Positions 1 through 4,662 of a stretch of DNA of 14,395 nucleotides are shown one piece after another. Made by a program: the position numbers and the translations under genes. Numbering within the stretch: position 1 is the stretch's first letter; the number at the start of each line of letters is the position of its first letter. The stretch lies in assembly GCA_013003325.1 (NCBI GenBank), contig JABDJU010000054.1, positions 1 through 14,395 of the forward strand. Reading direction: 5' to 3'. This DNA comes from Acidimicrobiales bacterium. GTDB taxonomy: Bacteria > Actinomycetota > Acidimicrobiia > Acidimicrobiales > SZUA-35. Under the pieces are notes generated by a model. The model was not told where the DNA came from, did not search any database, and saw only the letters and a program-made list of their open reading frames with translations.

Positions 1-545
1 CGGTAGTGGCGTCGATGCTCGTGGTCTTCGCTCGTATGTCGATGCCCCACACCGCAGTGCTGGGTCATGTGGAAGGTACGACGAGCTACCGCAATGTTGC
101 TCGATTCCCCGAGGCCAGTGTGATCGACGGTGTGCTGATCCTGCGAATCGATGCGGCCTTGTCGTTCGTGAACGCGGTGAACGTGAAGAAGCTTGTTCTC
201 TCCCACGCCGATTCGATCACCGAAGAGCCACGAGCACTGGTGCTCGATGCATCGGGCATCAACGACCTCGACGCCACCGGTACCGAAATGCTGCACGAGC
301 TCGTGGAAGAGATCGATGACCGCGGCATCGCCCTGCACCTGACCGACGTCAAAGGTCCGGTGCGTGACGTGTTGCGGGCAGCCGGTATCTGGGATCACCT
401 CGGCGACCGCATCCATACCTCCACCAACGATGCCCTCATCGCCATCTCCGCCCATCGCCCAGCGCCGACCGATCAACGTCGCTTCGGCATCGATGAACGA
501 GCCACCGCGGACCAACATGTCGACCATGTTGCGACCGGTGTGTGA
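1..545 (+). CDS. SulP family anion transporter, C-terminal part with STAS domain (partial at left edge)
   Basis: This is the C-terminal end of a SulP (SLC26-like) inner-membrane anion permease, and the reading frame runs open through the left edge. The motif MPHTAVLGHVEGTTSYRNV, followed by FPEASVIDGVLILRIDA, is the linker that leads from the last membrane segments into the cytoplasmic STAS domain in SulP proteins. The STAS core continues to about LIAISAH and includes LVLDASGINDLDATG, the loop that in anti-sigma-factor antagonists carries the phosphorylatable residue. The membrane domain lies outside the window, so the substrate cannot be read; sulfate or a related oxyanion is the usual one. 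The next gene, a rhodanese, starts 55 bases downstream on the same strand, and a persulfide dioxygenase follows. SulP genes are commonly linked to such genes, which argues for a role in sulfur-compound export or import. The last 25 or so residues are hydrophilic and not conserved in character. The family call is firm. Confidence 0.9.
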   Translation, partial: VVASMLVVFARMSMPHTAVLGHVEGTTSYRNVARFPEASVIDGVLILRIDAALSFVNAVNVKKLVLSHADSITEEPRALVLDASGINDLDATGTEMLHELVEEIDDRGIALHLTDVKGPVRDVLRAAGIWDHLGDRIHTSTNDALIAISAHRPAPTDQRRFGIDERATADQHVDHVATGV

Positions 546-587
546 TACCGCACAGATCGACCCCCACAAAACCCGAAAGACCCGCCT

Positions 588-593
588 AGGAGG
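588..593 (+). promoter_or_regulatory. Ribosome binding site deciding the rhodanese start
   Basis: AGGAGG is a perfect anti-16S match and lies 7 bases before ATG 601. It fixes the start of the rhodanese gene at 601 rather than at the in-frame upstream codons from 364 onward, which lie inside the SulP gene. Confidence 0.85.
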
Positions 594-600
594 CATACCA

Positions 601-1194
601 ATGACAACCATCGTCCCCGACCACGACACCATCACAACCGCCCAGCTGCGCAATATTCGCCAGACCGATCCCGACTTACGGATCCTCGACGTACGGGGTG
701 GGGGTGAGTTCGAGACCGTGCACATCCCAGGCTCGTACAACGTGCCTCTCGACACCCTGGGCGAGCACGCCAGGGACCTGGCATCGGTGGAGCATCCGGT
801 CGTCTTGGTGTGCCAGTCCGGCAGTCGGGCCACCCAGGCCCACGGCAAGCTCGTCGAGGCCGGTAAGACCACGCTGCACATCCTCGACGGAGGCATCGCC
901 GCGTGGGAGAGCGAAGGCGGCGATGTCGTACGCGGCGACACCCAGCGCTGGGCCATGGATCGCCAGGTGCGGTTGGTCGCCGGCTCGATCGTGCTGTTGG
1001 CCGTTCTGGCCAGCCTCGCGCTGCCCGGCCTCGAGTGGATCGCCGCCGGGGTGGGGGCCGGGCTGGTGTACAGCGCCATCTCCAACACCTGCACGATGGC
1101 GCTGATTCTCGGCAAGCTCCCCTACAACCGCACCGACAAGTGTGATATCCCGGGTGTGTTGGCCGAGCTCAACCGGTCGGTGGCAAAGGCATGA
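601..1194 (+). CDS. Rhodanese-like sulfurtransferase with C-terminal DUF2892 membrane hairpin (YgaP type)
   Basis: This 197-residue protein has an N-terminal rhodanese domain (about residues 10-112) and a C-terminal hydrophobic hairpin (about 122-175). The active-site loop is CQSGSRA with C71, the cysteine that carries the transferred sulfane sulfur. HIPGSYNVPLD and LDGGIAAWE are standard rhodanese landmarks. The C-terminal part, with two membrane segments and SNTCTMALILGKLPYN, matches the DUF2892 module of E. coli YgaP-like proteins, in which a cysteine (here C164) lies in the membrane region. The rhodanese face should be cytoplasmic. The expected role is to accept or donate sulfane sulfur next to a membrane transporter, which fits the SulP gene just upstream and the CstB-like gene downstream. 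It is probably transcribed with sulP, since the gap is 55 bases and I see no promoter in it. The next gene has its own promoter, starting 12 bases after this stop. Confidence 0.92.
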   Translation: MTTIVPDHDTITTAQLRNIRQTDPDLRILDVRGGGEFETVHIPGSYNVPLDTLGEHARDLASVEHPVVLVCQSGSRATQAHGKLVEAGKTTLHILDGGIAAWESEGGDVVRGDTQRWAMDRQVRLVAGSIVLLAVLASLALPGLEWIAAGVGAGLVYSAISNTCTMALILGKLPYNRTDKCDIPGVLAELNRSVAKA

Positions 1195-1206
1195 GCCTTC
1201 AGCAAG

Positions 1207-1234
1207 TTGACAGATATACCCTCGGGGGTATAAT
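1207..1234 (+). promoter_or_regulatory. Consensus housekeeping promoter of the cstB-like gene
   Basis: A perfect -35 hexamer TTGACA (1207-1212) is separated by 16 bases from a perfect -10 hexamer TATAAT (1229-1234), in the 73-base gap between the rhodanese stop and ATG 1268. Transcription would start near 1241, leaving a leader of about 27 bases that contains the ribosome site AAAGGAA (1254-1260), 7 bases before the ATG. Exact matches to both hexamers are rare in high-GC genomes. Such a strong promoter would need a repressor, and an operator-like palindrome overlies it. Confidence 0.85.
1215..1232. promoter_or_regulatory. CsoR/CstR-family operator (predicted)
   Basis: TATACCC (1215-1221), four bases TCGG, then GGGTATA (1226-1232) form a perfect 7-bp inverted repeat. 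A-T flanks around C and G runs are the signature of operators bound by CsoR/RcnR-family repressors, including the persulfide sensor CstR. The site fills most of the promoter spacer and covers the first four bases of the -10, so binding would block RNA polymerase. No CsoR-family gene is in the window, so the repressor must be encoded elsewhere. Because the gene below is a persulfide dioxygenase, a sulfane-sulfur-sensing CstR is more likely than a copper sensor; that step is inference. Confidence 0.75.
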
Positions 1235-1267
1235 GTACGGACATTCGGTCGTGAAAGGAAACCCGCA

Positions 1268-2650
1268 ATGAAGTTCACCCAGTACTACCTCGACTGCCTC
1301 TCCCACGCCTCCTACTTGATCGGTGACGAAACCACCGGTCGGGCGGTAGTGGTCGACCCGCAGCGAGACATCAAGCAGTACGTCGATGATGCCGCCGAGA
1401 ACGGCTTCACCATCGAGCTCGTCATCGAGACCCACTTCCACGCCGATTTCCTGTCGGGCCACCTCGAGCTGGCCGCGGCCACCGGCGCCGAGATCGGCTA
1501 CTCGTCGGTCGCTGAGACCGAGTTCCCGTCCCGCCCTCTGGCCGACGGCGAACGCCTCTCTCTCGGTGAGCTCGAGCTGGAGTTCCGCCATACCCCGGGC
1601 CACACGCCCGAATCGATGAGCATCGTCGTGTACGAAAAGGCGGGCGACGAGGTGCCCTACGGCGTGCTCACCGGCGACACCCTCTTCATCGGCGATGTTG
1701 GTCGCCCCGACCTCCTCGCTTCGATCGGTTTCACCCAGGACGAGCTGGCCGACAAGCTGTACGAGAGCCTCCACACCAAGCTGTTGACGCTGCCCGATGC
1801 CACCCGTGTCTACCCGGCCCATGGCGCCGGTTCGGCCTGCGGCAAGAACCTCTCGACCGACACGGTGTCCACGATGGGCGAGCAGCGCCGCACCAACTAC
1901 GCTCTCCTCGCCGGAGACAAGAAGACCTTCGTCGACCTGGTGACCGAAGGGCAGCCCCCGGCACCGGAGTACTTCGTGTACGACGCCGTCCTCAACCGTA
2001 AGAACCGCGACCTGCTCGACGAGCACTCCATGCCCGACGCTCTCGACCTTGCTGCCTTCGATGCTGCAGTTGCGGGCGGGGCGATGATCGTTGACGGCCG
2101 GGATCCTGAGGAGTTCGCCCAGGGCCACTTGATCGGTTCGGTCAATGTGGGTCTCAACGGCCGCTACGCCGAATTCGCCGGTTCCGTCGTTCCCAGCGAC
2201 ACCGACATCGTGCTCGTGGTGAACCCGGGTGCTGAGATCGAGGCTCGCAACCGCCTCGGACGCATCGGCTTCGATCGGGTGGTCGGCTACCTCGAGCAGC
2301 CCCACCAGGTGATGACCAGCAACCCCGAGCGAGTCCAGCGGGCCTCCCGCCTCACCGCCGCCGAGCTTCGCAGCCGTCGGGAGGAGATCGACGGGCTCCA
2401 AATTGTCGACATCCGCAATCCCGGTGAGGTCGAAGCCGGCACGATCGAGGGCTCAGCCCTCATTCCGGTGGGTCAGCTCCCCGGACGCGTTGCCGAGCTC
2501 GATCCGGCCGCCCCGACCGTGGTGTTCTGCGCCGGTGGCTATCGGTCCTCGGTGGGCGCCAGCGTGCTCCGCCAGGCCGGCTTTGCCGATGTGTCCGACC
2601 TGCTCGGCGGCTACACCGCGTGGGAAGAGACCGCCCCAGTCGGAGCCTGA
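1268..2650 (+). CDS. cstB: CstB-like persulfide dioxygenase: metallo-beta-lactamase domain fused to two rhodanese domains
   Basis: The 460 residues comprise an N-terminal metallo-beta-lactamase domain of the ETHE1/persulfide dioxygenase type (about 1-245), a degenerate rhodanese domain (about 258-350) and an active-type rhodanese domain (about 362-455). Expected non-haem iron ligands are visible: H56 in ETHFHAD, H112 in HTPGHTPES and D137 in TGDTLF, with H185 in PAHGAGSACGK. The usual HxHxDH motif reads HFHADF, so its last His is Phe (F61). That His is not one of the three iron ligands in ETHE1. The first rhodanese has VVNPGAE where the cysteine loop should be and cannot carry sulfur. The second keeps the loop CAGGYRS with C421. 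This MBL/pseudo-rhodanese/rhodanese order matches Staphylococcus aureus CstB, which oxidises low-molecular-weight persulfides to thiosulfate. It should act in the cytoplasm to detoxify hydrogen sulfide products. It has its own repressor-controlled promoter and is followed by a hairpin. Confidence 0.92.
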   Translation: MKFTQYYLDCLSHASYLIGDETTGRAVVVDPQRDIKQYVDDAAENGFTIELVIETHFHADFLSGHLELAAATGAEIGYSSVAETEFPSRPLADGERLSLGELELEFRHTPGHTPESMSIVVYEKAGDEVPYGVLTGDTLFIGDVGRPDLLASIGFTQDELADKLYESLHTKLLTLPDATRVYPAHGAGSACGKNLSTDTVSTMGEQRRTNYALLAGDKKTFVDLVTEGQPPAPEYFVYDAVLNRKNRDLLDEHSMPDALDLAAFDAAVAGGAMIVDGRDPEEFAQGHLIGSVNVGLNGRYAEFAGSVVPSDTDIVLVVNPGAEIEARNRLGRIGFDRVVGYLEQPHQVMTSNPERVQRASRLTAAELRSRREEIDGLQIVDIRNPGEVEAGTIEGSALIPVGQLPGRVAELDPAAPTVVFCAGGYRSSVGASVLRQAGFADVSDLLGGYTAWEETAPVGA

Positions 2651-2705
2651 TACTCACCTGGTTCGGCGTCACAGGCGCCTATCAGCCGGCCCATTCTCCC
2701 CCTCC

Positions 2706-2745
2706 GCAGCTTCCCTTGGGGCATCAAGTGCCCCGGGGAAGCTGC
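2706..2745 (+). terminator. Strong hairpin after the cstB-like gene, probable terminator
   Basis: The left arm 2706-2723 and right arm 2729-2745 pair as GCAGCTTCCC...GGGGCA with TGCCCC...GGAAGCTGC, around a 5-base loop (TCAAG) and one small internal mismatch. The stem is about 16-17 bp and very GC-rich. It begins 55 bases after the stop codon. No run of T follows, so it is not a classical intrinsic terminator. In actinobacteria, T-poor hairpins are common at transcript ends, and it could also protect the 3' end of the mRNA. Confidence 0.7.
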
Positions 2746-2755
2746 CGATGTGTTC

Positions 2756-2776
2756 TAAGATGGAGTCGCGCTCCAT
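2756..2776 (+). promoter_or_regulatory. Possible -10 and overlapping inverted repeat upstream of the CYTH-like gene
   Basis: TAAGAT (2756-2761) is a candidate -10. It overlaps an inverted repeat ATGGAG-TCGCG-CTCCAT (2760-2776) with 6-bp perfect arms, which ends 20 bases before the start at 2797. I see no convincing -35. The repeat could be an operator or a small 5'-UTR hairpin. It rests on pattern only. Confidence 0.3.
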
Positions 2777-2796
2777 GCAAAGAGCCGAGGGAAATC

Positions 2797-3399
2797 ATGT
2801 CCGGCACCTCATCGAAGACAACTGATCGCGCCCGCTACGAGTTCCGGGTCTGGGGCGACTACCCAAAGGTGATCCGCAAGCTGGCACGCCTTGCCAGCGA
2901 CGAAACGACCGAAGAGGTCGAAGACTGCTATCTGCTCGGTCACGGCCGCAAATGGAACGCCAAGGTCCGCGATTCGACCCTCAAGGTGAAGCGTCTGCTC
3001 GAGCGCGAGCGTGGCTTCGATCGGTGGGATGCAAATTGGCACCGCAGTGCTGATTCGGTTCCGTCGCCCTTCGACGAGGTCTTCGACGACCTTTCACTCG
3101 ATCGCCCGCAGCGAGGCAAGAAGTACAACCTCTCCAAGGCGGTCTCAGCCCTCGAGGAAGACGGTTCCACCCGGGCGGTGTTTGTCACCAAGCGGCGACG
3201 GCGCTTCCAGCTCGGAGAGGTGAGGGGCGAGATCGCTCAACTCGACATCCACGACACCTCGATCCGGCTTCAGTCGATCGCCATCGAGGGTGAGGATCTC
3301 GACGAGTTGGTGGCCCTTCGCCGCAAGCTCGGGCTGAAGGGGCATGACAATGTCGCCATGCACGTCGCCATCGATGAGTCACTGGCTATTGCGAGCTGA
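2797..3399 (+). CDS. Uncharacterised protein with CYTH-like features
   Basis: I do not recognise this 200-residue protein by name. ATG 2797 is chosen because it follows GAGGGAA and because the upstream in-frame sequence (from 2620) crosses the cstB stop region and the hairpin. The chain is rich in charged residues, with no membrane segment or signal peptide. The run from ARYEFRVWG at the N-terminus, through basic beta-strand-like segments (AKVRDSTLKVKRL about 55-67, AVFVTKRRRRFQ about 127-138), to GEIAQLDI and SIAIEGEDLDELVALRRKLGL (about 144-180) resembles the triphosphate-tunnel (CYTH) fold. There, alternating basic and acidic residues line a tunnel that binds polyphosphate-type substrates. 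The N-terminal ExExK signature is not intact (only YEFRV). It may be a diverged CYTH protein that binds an anionic phosphorylated ligand, or something unrelated. It lies alone between the cstB hairpin and the amidohydrolase gene, so context does not settle its role. Confidence 0.8.
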   Translation: MSGTSSKTTDRARYEFRVWGDYPKVIRKLARLASDETTEEVEDCYLLGHGRKWNAKVRDSTLKVKRLLERERGFDRWDANWHRSADSVPSPFDEVFDDLSLDRPQRGKKYNLSKAVSALEEDGSTRAVFVTKRRRRFQLGEVRGEIAQLDIHDTSIRLQSIAIEGEDLDELVALRRKLGLKGHDNVAMHVAIDESLAIAS

Positions 3400-3411
3400 T
3401 CGCGAGACCGC

Positions 3412-3421
3412 ACTACGTAGT
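3412..3421. promoter_or_regulatory. 10-bp palindrome upstream of the amidohydrolase
   Basis: ACTACGTAGT is a perfect palindrome located 12 bases after the stop of the preceding gene and just before the amidohydrolase coding region. It overlaps TAGTAT (3418-3423), a 4-of-6 match to a -10 element that ends 6 bases before the candidate ATC start at 3430. It could be a regulator site, but a 10-bp palindrome can arise by chance. Confidence 0.25.
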
Positions 3422-3429
3422 ATCAGAGA

Positions 3430-3504
3430 ATCGTCACGATCAACGCCGAGCGGCTGCTGCACGATTTACACACCCTCCGCTCCTTTGGGGCGGAGGGAAA
3501 CGGT
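3430..3504 (+). other. In-frame upstream coding extension of the amidohydrolase lacking a canonical start codon
   Basis: In the frame of the amidohydrolase, 3430-3504 encodes IVTINAERLLHDLHTLRSF, then GAEGNG, which joins directly to the accepted start at GTG 3505. This is the usual N-terminal helix of M20 carbamoylase/allantoate amidohydrolases, which typically begin like M-I/V-T-I-N-x-E-R-L and continue FGA-x-G-x-GV-x-R. The frame is open from 3421 after TAG at 3418-3420, but there is no ATG, GTG or TTG before 3505. The codon where Met is expected (3430) is ATC. A second ATC lies at 3439 with AGAGAA 8 bases before it, and CTG codons lie at 3454 and 3457. Either a rare start is used, or a point mutation or sequence error removed the ATG. 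Confidence 0.6.
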
Positions 3505-4659
3505 GTGGTGCGCACCACGTTTTCCGAGCCCGATCTGCGCGCCCGTCGCTGGTTGCGGGAGCGAATGGAGGCCGGCGGCCTGCACGCATCGGTCGACGGA
3601 GTCGGCAACGTATTCGGGCGGTCGCCCAACGACGGTCCCGCACTGATTCTCGGCTCGCACGCGGACACCCAGCCGAACGGGGGCTGGCTCGACGGGGCCA
3701 TGGGGGTCATCTGCGCGCTCGAGGTCGCCAGGGCGGCCTTGGAGGATCCGACGACTGCTGACCTGGCGATCGATGCGGTCGCCTGGTCGGATGAGGAAGG
3801 AACGTACACCAGCTGCCTGGGGGCGAGCGCGTTTGTGGCGCCCCTCACCGAGGAGCAGCTCGCCGCCACCAACGCCGAAGGTGAAACCGTGGCCGAAGCC
3901 CTCGACCGAACCCGCCTCGCTGGTTCGGAACGAGTTTCGTTCGAACCGGCCCGTCAGATCGGATACCTCGAAGCTCACATCGAGCAGGGCCCGTACCTCG
4001 AGGCGTCGGGCCTGCAGCTTGGAGTCGTCACCTCAATCGTGGGCATCCGCAGTCTGAGTGTCACCTTCGCCGGTGAGCAGAACCACGCCGGCACCACGCC
4101 CATGGCTGACCGCAAAGACGCCGCGGTTGCGATGTTCGAGTTCGGGTCTCGGCTGCAGGATCGTATGCGGGCCGTGGCCAGCGACGTGAGCGTATGGACC
4201 ACCGGAGTGGTTCAGGTCCAGCCCGGCGCCCAAAGCATCGTGCCCGGCCAAGCTCACGTGGTCGTCCAGTTCCGCGATCCCGATGAGGAGGTGCTACGCC
4301 GCATGGACGGCGCGGTCCGTGAGTTAGCCGCCGAAATCGGTGCTGCCGGGCTCGTAGCCGTGGCCGTCGAGGAAGGGGAGCGAATCGCCCCGACCGTTAT
4401 GGATGATGAGCTTCAACGCCATATTGCCGCGGCAGCCGATGGGCGGATGCCGGGTCGGTGGATCTCGATGCCGAGCGCCGCCGGTCACGATCCGATGGTG
4501 CTTTCGCACCACATGCCGTGCGCCATGCTGTTCGTTCCCAGCATTGGGGGAATCAGCCACGACTTCGCCGAGGACAGTTATGAAGCCGACATCGTTGCCG
4601 GCTGCCAGGTTCTCGCCGATGCGACCGTCTCGATCCTTCGCCAGGCGATGCGGCCCTGA
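3505..4659 (+). CDS. M20-family zinc amidohydrolase (N-carbamoyl-L-amino-acid hydrolase / allantoate deiminase type)
   Basis: This cytosolic metallo-hydrolase removes a carbamoyl or ureido group from a substrate such as an N-carbamoyl amino acid or allantoate; which one cannot be read here. Counting from GTG 3505 (384 residues), the two-metal ligands are visible: H52 in SHADT, D63 in WLDGAMG, E97/E98 in SDEEG, H158 in AHIEQGP and H352 in GISH. H194 in NHAGTTPM belongs to the dimerisation domain that closes over the substrate, and SAAGHDPM (about 324-331) is the conserved late loop. The start is uncertain: family-like coding extends at least 22 codons upstream, with no ATG/GTG/TTG. The given start is the first canonical one and would delete the N-terminal helix. 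No hydantoinase, allantoinase or purine gene lies beside it, so the pathway is open. It ends 3 bases from the stop of the convergent polymerase gene. Confidence 0.9.
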   Translation: MVRTTFSEPDLRARRWLRERMEAGGLHASVDGVGNVFGRSPNDGPALILGSHADTQPNGGWLDGAMGVICALEVARAALEDPTTADLAIDAVAWSDEEGTYTSCLGASAFVAPLTEEQLAATNAEGETVAEALDRTRLAGSERVSFEPARQIGYLEAHIEQGPYLEASGLQLGVVTSIVGIRSLSVTFAGEQNHAGTTPMADRKDAAVAMFEFGSRLQDRMRAVASDVSVWTTGVVQVQPGAQSIVPGQAHVVVQFRDPDEEVLRRMDGAVRELAAEIGAAGLVAVAVEEGERIAPTVMDDELQRHIAAAADGRMPGRWISMPSAAGHDPMVLSHHMPCAMLFVPSIGGISHDFAEDSYEADIVAGCQVLADATVSILRQAMRP

Positions 4660-4662
4660 AGG

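Noticed and set aside
364..600. Upstream in-frame extension of the rhodanese gene starting at 364
   Set aside because: It lies inside the SulP reading frame, its translation is Ser/Pro-rich without rhodanese character, and AGGAGG 7 bases before ATG 601 gives a clear start.
1199..2401. Long open frame (about 400 codons) on the minus strand opposite the cstB-like gene
   Set aside because: It is wholly antisense to a gene with clear domain motifs. Its translation is a low-complexity Gly/Val/Glu-rich string typical of the mirror frame of a GC-rich gene, and it carries no family signature.
2620..2796. Upstream in-frame extension of the CYTH-like gene
   Set aside because: It would run through the end of the cstB-like gene and the strong hairpin at 2706-2745, and its translation is not protein-like.
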